57,128 nucleotides of DNA from VFBF01 sp034440275 (GCA_034440275.1 JAWXBS010000140.1:1-57128); one strand, 5' to 3'. Shown: positions 17,012 to 27,168, counted from the stretch's first letter. Numbers and translations: made by a program. The notes: generated by a model from the sequence alone, not told the origin.

Positions 17012-18930
17012 TTCGCAGCATCCTCGTCGTCCGACGTCGCCTTGCCGACGAGACGGTCGATGAGCGGCTGATTGAGGCTCACGCGCGCTTCCTGCTTCGC
17101 CATATTCTGGACCGTGGCGATCAGGTCGTCGACGAGCAGGGATGACATGGACTGGCGCGCCGCGTCGAGCGCTTGGGGGTCGCGTGCGGGATCGGGCCGC
17201 TCTATCGACTCCACGTGCGCCACATAGAGCACCGCGCCGCCTGGTCCGCCCGCCGCGCTGACGACGGCGCCTTCCCGACTGCCGAACACGGCGCCCATCA
17301 GTTGCGGCGAGGGACCGCCTTCCGCCGCCATGCGGCGATCCAGCGTCTGCGACGTTGCAAGGATCGGTACGCGTTGCGCGCGCGCAGCGTCGGCGAACTT
17401 TTGCCCGCCCGCCACGGCGGCGCGGATATCGTCGACGATCTTTCGCATGCCGGCGCCGATCTTCTGCATGCGCCACGCGTAGACGACCCGATCGCGCACC
17501 TGCGCCAATGGCGGCGGCCCCGCCTGACGAAGTGAGTCGATGCGGACCAGGTAGGAGCCGCCGGCGTCTGTGGAGGTCCAGTCAGTGGGATCGCCTTCAC
17601 CTGCGCTGAAGGCGGCCTCAACGAGCGCGGCCTCGTCGAGGACCGTTGTTTCCGGTTGACCCTGCACGTTCAGGCCGCGTGCGTCGATCGGCGGAATCTT
17701 CGTGATCGAGAGACCCGCCTGCGCCGCGGCGTCTTCCAGCGCCGCGCCGCCCGAGCGGACTTCGTCGAACTTTTCAACGGCGTCGTTCATCAGCGTCTGC
17801 GCTTCTTCATGCGCGATTTCCGCGCGCAGCGTGGGGCGGAGCTCCTCAAGGGAGGGCGCGCTTCCAGCGACGACTTCCGTGACACGTGCGATCGACCACG
17901 TAACGCCTTGGACAGGCGCCGTCGTCTTGCCCGCGGCGGTAGTGAACACGGCTTCGCCGATGCGTGAATCCGGCGTCTGGTTGCGCGCCTTCTGCTCGAA
18001 GGCAACCGACTGCAGATTGAGCGCGCGCGCGATGGCCGCAGGATCCTCACCTGCGTTCAGACGTGCGCCGGCCGCTTCGGCGGCGGCGCGATCGGCAGCG
18101 CCGCTGAGCAACACAAAGCTGCGCTTTTCCGGCGTCACGAGCTGCGCTTTGCGGAATTCGAAAAGTTCCGTGATCTTGTTCTCCGGCACCTCTACGCGCG
18201 CCGCAAAGTCAGCGGGCTCGGCGCGAATGATCGTGAAGGCGCGGTATTCGGGCAACGCAAAGGCGCTCGACTGGGTCTTGAAGAAGGCCTCGATCTCCGC
18301 ATCTGTGGGCGCGGGCGGCGGCGGGACGAGATTTGGCGTCACGGCCGCGATGGAGATGGTGCGCCGCTCCGTCTGGAAGGCCATCTCGATGCGGCCGAAG
18401 CTGGTCGGCGGACGCAGGCCCGCGATCAGCGCCTGTCCCAGCTGTGCCCGCGCCATCTCTGCGCGCAGATCCTGTTCATAGGCCCCGCGTGTGAATCCGT
18501 TGCGCGCCAGTAGGCCCTGATAGGTGGTGTTGTCGAAGGCGCCGGTCACCGGGTTGTGGAAGGCCTGGGTGGATTCAAGCTGCTTGATCAACATGGCGTC
18601 GGAAACGCCGATGTTCATGTTGCGCGCCACGCGGTCGAACGCCTTCTCCGACACCAGCCGGTCCACGAGCCGCATGTGGATATTAGCCTCGACGGCCTCC
18701 TGCTTGGTCACGGGCCGTTTCGCTTGCGCGCGGATGCGCTCAAGCTCGTTGTCGAAAGCCTGGTTGAATTCCTGCTGCGTCACCTCGATGCCGCGCCCCT
18801 TGGCGACCTCGTTGGGCTGGATAGGTTTGAAGACATCGTTGATGCCCCAGATCGCGAAGGCGAGGGCGAGGAGGCCGATGATGGCCATGGCGACCCATCC
18901 GCGCGTGACTTTTCGCAATTCGCTGAGCAT
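17008..18930 (-). CDS. ppiD: Periplasmic SurA/PpiD-type peptidyl-prolyl isomerase, membrane anchored
   Basis: PpiD-type chaperones sit in the inner membrane and help proteins leaving the Sec channel. The start at 18930 gives MLSELRKVTRGWVAMAIIGL, a short cytoplasmic stub and one membrane helix. A SurA_N-like helical region (about 40-190: NEVAKGRGIEVTQQEFNQAF) and a divergent parvulin region (about 230-360) follow, then a second helical part, 640 residues in all. Sixteen further in-frame residues upstream are not supported. It leads into trpE with a 4-base overlap, a common alphaproteobacterial order. It is divergent from tpiA. Confidence 0.9.
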   Translation of the reverse strand: MLSELRKVTRGWVAMAIIGLLALAFAIWGINDVFKPIQPNEVAKGRGIEVTQQEFNQAFDNELERIRAQAKRPVTKQEAVEANIHMRLVDRLVSEKAFDRVARNMNIGVSDAMLIKQLESTQAFHNPVTGAFDNTTYQGLLARNGFTRGAYEQDLRAEMARAQLGQALIAGLRPPTSFGRIEMAFQTERRTISIAAVTPNLVPPPPAPTDAEIEAFFKTQSSAFALPEYRAFTIIRAEPADFAARVEVPENKITELFEFRKAQLVTPEKRSFVLLSGAADRAAAEAAGARLNAGEDPAAIARALNLQSVAFEQKARNQTPDSRIGEAVFTTAAGKTTAPVQGVTWSIARVTEVVAGSAPSLEELRPTLRAEIAHEEAQTLMNDAVEKFDEVRSGGAALEDAAAQAGLSITKIPPIDARGLNVQGQPETTVLDEAALVEAAFSAGEGDPTDWTSTDAGGSYLVRIDSLRQAGPPPLAQVRDRVVYAWRMQKIGAGMRKIVDDIRAAVAGGQKFADAARAQRVPILATSQTLDRRMAAEGGPSPQLMGAVFGSREGAVVSAAGGPGGAVLYVAHVESIERPDPARDPQALDAARQSMSSLLVDDLIATVQNMAKQEARVSLNQPLIDRLVGKATSDDEDAAK

Positions 18931-19031
18931 GTTCCCGTCCGGTTTCGAAGCGCGCGGACTGTAGTGACGCCCCATCACCGCGACAACGGTCCGGACGCAC
19001 TCGTCGCAGGCACACGCATACAGGTAGCAAA

Positions 19032-19766
19032 ATGACCCGACGCCCTCTGATCGCCGGCAACTGGAAGATGTTCGGGCGCTTGACCGATCTGGCGGAGATC
19101 TTGGCCTTAAAGGCGGCGATCCGGGGCGTGGACGGCGTCGATGTCGCGATTTGTCCGCCGGCGACGCTTATCTCCGCTGCGGTGGAAGCGGCCAGACCCG
19201 AGATCACCATCGGCGGTCAGGACTGCCGGCCGGGCGCGGACGGCGCCTTCACCGGGGACCTGAACGCGGCGATGCTGGCCGACGCCGGCGCGCGCTGGTG
19301 CATCGTCGGCCACTCCGAACGGCGCCAGGGCCACGGTGAATCGGACGCTCTGGTGGCGGAAAAGGCCAAGGCGGCCATGGCGGCGGGTCTCACGCCCATC
19401 GTCTGCGTCGGCGAGACGCTGGAGCAGCGGCAAGCGGGCAGGGCGATCGAAGTGGTGACCAGTCAGATCAGGTCGTCGCTCCCGGCAGGCGCGCCCGCGA
19501 CGACCGTGATCGCATATGAGCCGGTGTGGGCCATCGGCACCGGCCTGACGCCAACCCTTGAGGAGATCGCGGAGATCCACGCGGCGGCCCGCAACGCCTT
19601 GCCTGTGGATATGCGCATTCTGTACGGGGGCTCGGTGAAGCCGGGCAACGCGGCCGAGATTTTCCGGGTGGATGGCGTGGACGGGGCGCTTGTGGGCGGC
19701 GCCAGTCTCAAGGCGGCCGACTTTTCTGCCATCATTCTGGCGCACCCTGCGGCGGCGCGCCGCTGA
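19032..19766 (+). CDS. tpiA: Triose-phosphate isomerase
   Basis: TpiA interconverts dihydroxyacetone phosphate and glyceraldehyde 3-phosphate. All catalytic residues are present in 244 residues: Asn10 and Lys12 (AGNWKM), His94 (VGHSERR), Glu163 (AYEPVWAIGTG). The phosphate loop is LYGGSVKPGN and VDGALVGGASL. The order tpiA-secG-pyrG is usual in alphaproteobacteria. Confidence 0.97.
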   Translation: MTRRPLIAGNWKMFGRLTDLAEILALKAAIRGVDGVDVAICPPATLISAAVEAARPEITIGGQDCRPGADGAFTGDLNAAMLADAGARWCIVGHSERRQGHGESDALVAEKAKAAMAAGLTPIVCVGETLEQRQAGRAIEVVTSQIRSSLPAGAPATTVIAYEPVWAIGTGLTPTLEEIAEIHAAARNALPVDMRILYGGSVKPGNAAEIFRVDGVDGALVGGASLKAADFSAIILAHPAAARR

Positions 19767-19869
19767 CACGCTGCGGCGGCGGCCTTTAAGTTAACCTTTC
19801 GCTCAGGTATTGAGCCCGCTTCCCGCACGACCCATGTGAGGCGTCGAGGCCTCCGGAGTACCTATTTCC

Positions 19870-20589
19870 ATGCAGAACATGCTGCTCGTCCTGCACCTTC
19901 TAATCTGCGTGGTCCTCGTGGGCGCCGTGCTCATGCAACGCTCTGAAGGTGGCGCTCTCGGCATGGGCGGGGGAGGCGGTGGTCTCATTTCCGGCCGTGG
20001 CGCGGCGGACATGATGGTCAACATCACCAGCTGGGTGGGCGGCGCCTTCTTTGTCACCAGCATTTTCCTGACGGTGCTCGCTGGCGGTCGTCCTGTGGAT
20101 CGTTCGGTGACGGACACCACGGAGCGGCCGGGCATCCAGTTCAACATTCCGTTCCTCAACAAGAGCGAGCCGAAAAAGCAAACTCCCGCGCCGACGACGA
20201 GCGCGCCGGATCCGACGCTTGCCGCGCCGGTCGCGACGACGCCCTTGGAAGGCGCCGCCGTCGCGCCGACGCCGGTTGAGGCGGCGACCCGCGCCGGTCC
20301 GCTGGTGGAAACTGCGCCCATAGGCGCCGTGAAGACTCAGGCGGCGGGCGCGCCTGCAGGCGCAAACGGGCGCACAGCTGGTCCCATCGTCGCCGGCCCG
20401 GTGGGCGCTGCACCCGCCAGCACTGCGCCGGCCAAGACTGCGCCGCGCCCGCCTGCCGCCCAGAAGGTGGCGCCCGTGCCGCTGCTGCCAGTTCAGACAA
20501 CGCCGCTGCCGACCACTGCGCCGACGACCGAATCGCCCCAACCTGCAGACCCGGGCTCCACGCGTGACAGGAGCGGCCCGGACGAATGA
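19870..20589 (+). CDS. secG: Preprotein translocase subunit SecG with long Pro/Ala tail
   Basis: SecG is the small accessory subunit of SecYEG. Residues 1-75 are the family core: a first membrane helix (MLLVLHLLICVVLVGAVLMQ), the loop QRSEGGALGMGGGGGGL, and a second helix (WVGGAFFVTSIFLTVLAGG). The remaining 160 or so residues are an Ala/Pro/Thr-rich tail with no recognisable fold, so the protein (239 residues) is about twice the E. coli length. GGAG lies 11 bases before the start. pyrG starts 47 bases downstream. Confidence 0.93.
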   Translation: MQNMLLVLHLLICVVLVGAVLMQRSEGGALGMGGGGGGLISGRGAADMMVNITSWVGGAFFVTSIFLTVLAGGRPVDRSVTDTTERPGIQFNIPFLNKSEPKKQTPAPTTSAPDPTLAAPVATTPLEGAAVAPTPVEAATRAGPLVETAPIGAVKTQAAGAPAGANGRTAGPIVAGPVGAAPASTAPAKTAPRPPAAQKVAPVPLLPVQTTPLPTTAPTTESPQPADPGSTRDRSGPDE

Positions 20590-20636
20590 TCCGGTCGCCT
20601 GCTGCGCATTTCTGGGGCCGAAGGATCGGCTGACCC

Positions 20637-22268
<1,632 letters not shown>

Positions 22269-22363
22269 CTCACTATAGCCTGCATCCAGGGCGGGCATTG
22301 GTTGCATCCTGTCTGCGATGCCCCCGGTTCGCCGGGCGCGATTGCATGCTTCAGGAGAGCCGT

Positions 22364-23026
22364 ATGGCACTGTCAGCCGCCCAAGCCGCCACATTCGCCG
22401 CATTCACAGGCCTCGTTATCGCAGGCGCCTCGGCGCACGCCGAGACGCGACGCGTCAACAACATTACCAACATCTCATCGATCGAGGCCGAGGGCCGCTT
22501 CCGGATCGAGATCGTCAGCGGGGCCACCGCCGGAGCGACCCTCACGGGTGCGCCCGACGATGTGGCGCGCGTCGGCATCCGCTACCGCGACGGGGACATC
22601 CGCTTCTGGGAGAAGTGCACAGTCTTCTGCGGCAATCAGGAGCTCGACGTCGTCGTTCGCATCGTCGCGCCACAACTGACGTCGCTCGAACTATCAAAGG
22701 GCGTCGAGGCCACCGCGACAGGCCTTTCGGCGCAAACGCTGTCGGTGGACTTGGCCATGGGCGCGTCCCTGCGCGCGACCGGGCAGTGCGACACGCTCGA
22801 AGCTGACGTGGCCATGGGCGGGGCGCTCTCGGCGGAAAATCTGGCGTGTCGCCGCGTGGTCGTTGACGCAGCCATGGGCGGCTCTGCCGATGTGCGTGCG
22901 AGCGCTGAAGCGGAAGCCGACGCCAGCATGGGCGGCGCCATCACCATTTACGGCAATCCGCCGAGGATCGACTCCAGCGGCTCCATGGGCGGCACGATAT
23001 CGACGCCTGATCAGGTTGCAGGATAG
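22364..23026 (+). CDS. Secreted DUF2807-like (head-GIN/auto-adhesin) repeat protein
   Basis: The 220-residue product begins with a signal peptide (MALSAAQAATFAAFTG, cleavage near AHA-ET). It continues with beta-rich sequence of the DUF2807 type (SIEAEGRFRIEIVSG, LTGAPDDVARVGIRYRDGDI). From about residue 125 a degenerate unit centred on A/S-M-G-G recurs five times at 18-20 residue spacing, as expected for a beta-solenoid. The start at 22364 is favoured by AGGAG a few bases upstream; an ATG 18 bases earlier is the alternative. The function is unknown; surface or periplasmic location is inferred from the signal peptide. It ends inside the 3' end of the convergent gene (16 bases). Confidence 0.8.
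   Translation: MALSAAQAATFAAFTGLVIAGASAHAETRRVNNITNISSIEAEGRFRIEIVSGATAGATLTGAPDDVARVGIRYRDGDIRFWEKCTVFCGNQELDVVVRIVAPQLTSLELSKGVEATATGLSAQTLSVDLAMGASLRATGQCDTLEADVAMGGALSAENLACRRVVVDAAMGGSADVRASAEAEADASMGGAITIYGNPPRIDSSGSMGGTISTPDQVAG
22753..23006 (+). repeat. Five degenerate CATGGGCG-centred coding repeats
   Basis: The DNA CATGGGCG occurs five times inside the DUF2807-like gene at intervals of about 54-60 bases, each encoding the A/S-M-G-[GA] turn. The intervening codons differ, so this is an old protein-level repeat, not a recent tandem duplication. Confidence 0.65.
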
Positions 23027-23493
23027 CCGTGCGCTTGCGCGATGCGCCATTGTGCGTCGCGCTCGACAAGCGTGAACGTCACGCGTGTCGCGCTCACGGC
23101 GCCGGGCTTTGCGGGATCGTTGACGATCTCCAGACGCACGACCGCGACAATGGCGTCGTCGCTGATAGCGCGTGCGCCTTCCAGTCGCGCCGTCATGCGC
23201 ACGCTGGCGGGAAAGGTCGCGCGGTTCTTGCGATGTACGTCGACGATCTGGGCGCGCCCGCGCCAGAACTCGCCGGTCGTGTTCACATGTCGCGCATCGG
23301 CCGTGTAGAGCGCGCCGAATCCGGGCCAGTCACTGGTGCTCCACGCATCGGCATAGCGCAGCGTCAGCATGCGGGCGCTTTCCATCACGGTGGTGCGCTC
23401 GATGAGCGGCTGTGCTTCTGGCGCCGTGGTCGTGCACGCGGTGGCTGAGAAGCAGGCGAGGGCCGCCAACGCGGCAAGTGCTGTTCGACGCAT
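23011..23493 (-). CDS. Secreted or lipoprotein SnoaL-like (NTF2-fold) protein
   Basis: The 160 residues open with MRRTALAALAALACFSATAC. This is either a lipoprotein signal, with the Cys at 20 as possible acylation site (the preceding ATA is a weak lipobox), or an ordinary signal peptide. The rest fits the DUF4440/SnoaL-like NTF2 fold: LRYADAWSTSDWPGFGALYT, DARHVNTTGEFWRGRAQIVD, VTFTLVERDAQWRIAQAHG. Such domains bind small molecules or act as enzymes; no function can be named. GGAG lies 7 bases before the start. Confidence 0.75.
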   Translation of the reverse strand: MRRTALAALAALACFSATACTTTAPEAQPLIERTTVMESARMLTLRYADAWSTSDWPGFGALYTADARHVNTTGEFWRGRAQIVDVHRKNRATFPASVRMTARLEGARAISDDAIVAVVRLEIVNDPAKPGAVSATRVTFTLVERDAQWRIAQAHGYPAT

Positions 23494-23563
23494 GTATGCA
23501 CTCCGGTTGCGCCACGTGACTAGCAGGTCGCTTCCATGGTCGCGAGCGCGGGTCGCAGCGCGT

Positions 23564-24229
23564 TCAGTCCACGAAGCCGGCCAGGCGCGGTTCCGGGGCG
23601 AACGCCTTCAACAAGAGCCGCATCGCGCGACGGGCGCAGGTTTCCACTTCAGCTTCGGTGGGCTGCGGGAGGATGCCGAGCATCACGCGGTGGTGCAGAT
23701 TGCCACGCAGAAGTCCGATGAAGGCGTCTTCGAACGCGGCGCGATCGGCGATTTGCGCCAGCCCCTTGGCGTGCAGCGCATAGACGACACGGTCGAGCAG
23801 CTTAGCGGTCGCCTGACAGGTGAATTCGTCGAACACGCGCGCGACTTCCGGCATACGCCGCGCTTCACTGACGACAATGCGGTGCACTTCGATTGACTCG
23901 GCCTGCATCATCTTCACGAGGCATGCAGAGGCGTAGTTTTCCAGCGCCGCGACCGGATTGGCGTCGATTTCCTCCGTCAATACCTCCAGATCGACCGACA
24001 CCTTGTGCGAGCCCCAGGCAAGCAGGGCGTAGAAGAGGCCCTCCTTGCTGTCGAAGCGCGCGTAGAGGGTTTCCTTCGAGACTTTGGCGGCCGTCGCGAT
24101 TTCCAGCATGGTCGCGCCATGCAGGCCTTTTTCCTCGAACACATCGAAGGCCGCAGAGAGGATGGTCTCGTTGCGGGGATCGGTGAGCGGGGTGAGCCAG
24201 TGTGGGCGGGGGGAGTCGGCGAGCGGCAT
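23564..24229 (-). CDS. TetR/AcrR-family transcriptional regulator
   Basis: The 221-residue product (start 24229, AGGAG upstream) has the TetR helix-turn-helix near its N-terminus: ILSAAFDVFEEKGLHGATML, then EIATAAKVSKETLYARFDSK. A C-terminal ligand-binding domain follows, of the kind that ends with helices like LLRGNLHHRVMLGI. It is divergent from the DUF2855 gene, and a GTAC-rich operator lies between them. The likely role is self-repression and repression of that gene, lifted by an unknown ligand. Confidence 0.9.
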   Translation of the reverse strand: MPLADSPRPHWLTPLTDPRNETILSAAFDVFEEKGLHGATMLEIATAAKVSKETLYARFDSKEGLFYALLAWGSHKVSVDLEVLTEEIDANPVAALENYASACLVKMMQAESIEVHRIVVSEARRMPEVARVFDEFTCQATAKLLDRVVYALHAKGLAQIADRAAFEDAFIGLLRGNLHHRVMLGILPQPTEAEVETCARRAMRLLLKAFAPEPRLAGFVD

Positions 24230-24249
24230 CAACTGCTCCTGCAGATTAT

Positions 24250-24285
24250 GTACTGTACGGTACGGGACTCTGTACCAACAGGTAC
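24250..24285. promoter_or_regulatory. GTAC-array operator between tetR-type gene and DUF2855 gene
   Basis: GTAC occurs at 24250, 24255, 24260, 24272 and 24282. The first three are one base apart (GTAC-T-GTAC-G-GTAC). The last two form the exact inverted repeat GTACC-AACA-GGTAC. The block lies 21-56 bases before the regulator start and 68-103 bases before the DUF2855 gene, the usual place for a TetR operator controlling both genes. Confidence 0.7.
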
Positions 24286-24352
24286 GCCGTAAGGTCAAGG
24301 CTACCGCGACCGACTGCGTTCTGGTTCAGTCGCCGGAAAGGGGAGATCGGTG

Positions 24353-25420
24353 ATGACCGAGACAACTGACCTGCTGGTCGACAAGAGCGCGCTGAGGCTC
24401 GCGCGTTTCAGTCATGGCGTCGCGGAGATTGGCGAGGGGGAGGCTCTGCTACGTCTCGACCGCTTCGCGCTGACCTCCAACAACGTGACCTACGCTGCCA
24501 TCGGCGAGCAGTTCGGCTACTGGAATTTCTTTCCTGCGCCTGCACCCAACGGGCGCGTACCGGTGTGGGGATTTGCGGACGTTGTTGAATCGAAATCCGC
24601 CGACGTCGCCGTCGGCGAACGCATCTGGGGCTACTTCCCGATCGCCAGTCATCTCGCCGTCACGCCGGCTAGAGCGACACCGCGGGGCTTTGTCGACGGC
24701 GCCGCACATCGCGCGGGCCTGCCGGCCGTCTATAACCAGTACGAACGCGTAGCCGTCGATCCCGCCTACAAGCGTGAGCACGAAGCGCAGATCGCGCTCT
24801 TTCGTCCGCTGTTCGCCACCGGGTTTCTCATCGACGATTTCCTCGCTGAAAGCGGCTTTTTCGGCGCACAGCGGGTAATGCTGTCGAGCGCTTCGTCGAA
24901 GACCGCCCTCGGACTGGCCAAATGCCTGAAGGATCGCGGTGGCGTCGACGTCGTGGGACTCACGTCTGCGCGCAACGCCGAGTTCGTGCGCAAGACCGGC
25001 TATTATGATCGCGTTGTCGCCTACGACCGGTTGGGCGATCTGCCCAACGATGCGCCGAGCCTTCTGGTGGACATGGCGGGAGACGCGCCGCTGATCAACG
25101 CGCTCGCAGACCGCTTGGGCGATGCTTTCGTCTACAACTGCATGGTCGGGGGAACACACTGGGAAGCGGGCGTTGCCGAAACGAAAGGGCCGCCGCGCAC
25201 GCTGTTTTTCGCCCCGGACCACATCGTCAAACGTCACAAGGACTGGGGGGCGGATGGGTTCGCTTCGCGGTATGCGGCGGCATGGACCGGGTTCCTCGTT
25301 TCCACGAGCGGCTGGCTCAAGGTCATTGAGAAGAGTGGGGAGGGGCCGGTCCGGGAGACCTGGCAAGCTCTTCTAGACGGGCAGGCGCGCCCGGAAGACG
25401 GGTACGTGCTCCGGGTCTAG
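24353..25420 (+). CDS. DUF2855-family protein (MDR-like oxidoreductase fold)
   Basis: The 355 residues match DUF2855 as I recall it: LRLDRFALTSNNVTYAAIGE, GYWNFFPAP, VPVWGFADVVES, VGERIWGYFPIASHLAV. The layout resembles medium-chain dehydrogenases, with a nucleotide-binding half (VMLSSASSKTALGLAKCLK), but no zinc ligands or tested reaction are known to me. GGGGAG lies 7 bases before the ATG at 24353; a GTG directly before it is the alternative. It is probably controlled by the divergent TetR protein, so its substrate may resemble the regulator's ligand. Confidence 0.85.
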   Translation: MTETTDLLVDKSALRLARFSHGVAEIGEGEALLRLDRFALTSNNVTYAAIGEQFGYWNFFPAPAPNGRVPVWGFADVVESKSADVAVGERIWGYFPIASHLAVTPARATPRGFVDGAAHRAGLPAVYNQYERVAVDPAYKREHEAQIALFRPLFATGFLIDDFLAESGFFGAQRVMLSSASSKTALGLAKCLKDRGGVDVVGLTSARNAEFVRKTGYYDRVVAYDRLGDLPNDAPSLLVDMAGDAPLINALADRLGDAFVYNCMVGGTHWEAGVAETKGPPRTLFFAPDHIVKRHKDWGADGFASRYAAAWTGFLVSTSGWLKVIEKSGEGPVRETWQALLDGQARPEDGYVLRV

Positions 25421-25435
25421 ACCCCAGATCGAAGG

Positions 25436-25464
25436 TTGCGTTTGGGGCCGTCCTGTCCCATAAG
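25436..25464 (+). promoter_or_regulatory. Possible promoter of rpmF
   Basis: TTGCGT and CATAAG are separated by 17 bases and lie about 65 bases before the rpmF start. The match to a housekeeping -35/-10 pair is partial (3 of 6 and 4 of 6), so this is only a candidate. Confidence 0.25.
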
Positions 25465-25529
25465 CCCGCCTTTCCCGCGCAGGCGGTCGCCTGATGCGCC
25501 CCTCTGGCGCGTACTGGAGCTTTCCGGCC

Positions 25530-25712
25530 ATGGCCGTTCCGAAACGAAAAACCTCGCCCTCCCGCCGTGGGATGCGCCGCGCCCACCATGCGCTCGGCAA
25601 GAACGCCTACGTGGAAGACGACAAGGGCGAACTGCACCGCCCGCACCACATCAACCTGAAGACCGGGACGTACCGGGGCAAACAGGTGCTGAAGGTCAAG
25701 GACGAGGAATAG
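25530..25712 (+). CDS. rpmF: Ribosomal protein L32
   Basis: L32 is a 60-residue protein of the large subunit. MAVPKRKTSPSRRGMRRAHH is the family N-terminus, which fixes the start at 25530; twelve upstream in-frame codons are discarded. The C-terminal part (HHINLKTGTYRGKQVL) follows the alphaproteobacterial form without the zinc-binding Cys residues. It stands alone rather than beside plsX or a DUF177 gene, and it is followed by hairpins and a terminator. Confidence 0.96.
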   Translation: MAVPKRKTSPSRRGMRRAHHALGKNAYVEDDKGELHRPHHINLKTGTYRGKQVLKVKDEE

Positions 25713-25720
25713 TCCTCGTC
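25701..25720 (+). other. Hairpin spanning the rpmF stop codon
   Basis: GACGAGGA and TCCTCGTC pair perfectly (8 base pairs, 4-base loop ATAG that contains the stop codon). No U-run follows, so it is not a terminator by itself; it may protect the 3' end. Confidence 0.45.
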
Positions 25721-25736
25721 GAATACGCGAATTTCG

Positions 25737-25764
25737 GGCCCGTCAGGCGACTGACGGGCCTTTT
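25737..25764 (+). terminator. Intrinsic terminator of rpmF
   Basis: GGCCCGTCAG and CTGACGGGCC pair perfectly over 10 bases around the tetraloop GCGA, followed at once by TTTT. The stem starts 25 bases after the rpmF stop. This is the clearest Rho-independent terminator in the window. Confidence 0.9.
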
Positions 25765-25867
25765 GCGTTTCTGCATTCGCCGCCTGCGTGGCGCCGCATT
25801 GCTCCCCGGGCGCGGCGCGGGATAGACCCTCGGTCAACCCCGAACCCTCACAGAAAAGGCGCCCCTC

Positions 25868-27148
25868 ATGGCTGGCATCGCCGAAATCATCGGTCGTGAA
25901 ATTCTCGATAGCCGCGGCAACCCGACGGTGGAGGTCGATGTCGTCCTCGAGGACGGCTCCATGGGCCGGGCTGCGGTGCCCTCCGGCGCGTCCACCGGCG
26001 CGCATGAAGCGGTCGAGAAGCGCGACGGCGAACCGGATCGCTATCTGGGCAAGGGCGTGCGTGACGCGGTGGAAGCCGTGAACGGCGAGATCTTCAACGC
26101 TATCGGCGGCATGGAGGCCGCAGACCAGCGCCGCATCGACATGACGCTGATTGAACTCGACAACACGCCCAACAAGGCGCGCCTCGGCGCCAATGCCATC
26201 CTGGGTGTCTCTCTCGCGGTGGCGAAGGCGGCGGCGGAATGCGCCGACACGTCCCTCTATCGCTACATCGGCGGGGTGCAGGCGCGTACGCTGCCCACGC
26301 CCATGATGAACATCATCAACGGCGGCGCGCATGCGGACAATCCGATCGATATCCAGGAATTCATGATCATGCCCGTCGGCGCTGACAGTCTGGCGGACGC
26401 GGTGCGAACGGGCGCTGAAATCTTTCACACCCTCAAGAAGGAACTGAAGGCGGCGGGTCACAACACCAATGTCGGCGATGAAGGTGGGTTCGCTCCGAAC
26501 CTGAAGAGCGCCGACGAGGCGATCGGCTACATTCTCAAGGCGATCGAAAAGGCCGGATACACGCCGGGCGAAGATGTCGTGCTCGCGCTCGATTGCGCCG
26601 CAACGGAGTTCTACAAGAAGGGCGTCTACAAGCTGGACGGCGAAGGCAAGGCGCTGAAACCCGAAGCGTTCGCGCAGTATCTCGCCGATCTCGTCGAGCG
26701 ATACCCGATCGTCTCGATCGAAGACGGCATGGCCGAGGACGACTTCGAAGGCTGGAAGGCGCTGACCGATCTTATCGGCAACAAGTGCCAACTCGTGGGC
26801 GACGATCTCTTCGTCACCAACCCCAAGCGCATCGCCATGGGTATCGAGAAGGGGCTCGCGAATTCGGTGCTGATCAAAGTCAACCAGATCGGCACGCTGA
26901 CCGAGACACTGGAGGCTGTGGAAATGGCCCAGCGCGCCGGCTACTCGGCCGTCATGTCCCATCGTTCCGGCGAAACCGAGGATTCCACCATCGCCGACCT
27001 CGCCGTTGCGACGAACTGCGGACAAATCAAGACTGGATCCCTTGCGCGCTCCGACCGGACGGCGAAATACAATCAGCTGATCCGCATCGAGGAAGAACTC
27101 GATGAAATGGGCGTCTACGCCGGGTGGGCGACACTGCGGCGACGCTGA
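25868..27148 (+). CDS. eno: Enolase
   Basis: Enolase makes phosphoenolpyruvate from 2-phosphoglycerate. The 426 residues show AREILDSRGNPTVEV-type N-terminus (here GREILDSRGNPTVEV), VGDEGGFAPNL (catalytic Glu region), SIEDGMAEDD (Mg ligands), and VMSHRSGETEDSTIADLAVA. The length is normal. The next gene starts 20 bases later and may be cotranscribed. Confidence 0.98.
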   Translation: MAGIAEIIGREILDSRGNPTVEVDVVLEDGSMGRAAVPSGASTGAHEAVEKRDGEPDRYLGKGVRDAVEAVNGEIFNAIGGMEAADQRRIDMTLIELDNTPNKARLGANAILGVSLAVAKAAAECADTSLYRYIGGVQARTLPTPMMNIINGGAHADNPIDIQEFMIMPVGADSLADAVRTGAEIFHTLKKELKAAGHNTNVGDEGGFAPNLKSADEAIGYILKAIEKAGYTPGEDVVLALDCAATEFYKKGVYKLDGEGKALKPEAFAQYLADLVERYPIVSIEDGMAEDDFEGWKALTDLIGNKCQLVGDDLFVTNPKRIAMGIEKGLANSVLIKVNQIGTLTETLEAVEMAQRAGYSAVMSHRSGETEDSTIADLAVATNCGQIKTGSLARSDRTAKYNQLIRIEEELDEMGVYAGWATLRRR

Positions 27149-27168
27149 TCGCTGAAGGGGAGAAGTGC

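Noticed and set aside
19745..19787. GC-rich inverted repeat after tpiA as a terminator
   Set aside because: The stem is only about 6 pairs with a 9-base loop, and the following TTTAAG run is short and displaced.
19785..19800. TTAAGTTAACC before secG as a CtrA box
   Set aside because: The spacing between the TTAA words is 1 base, not the 7 of the CtrA consensus TTAA-N7-TTAAC.
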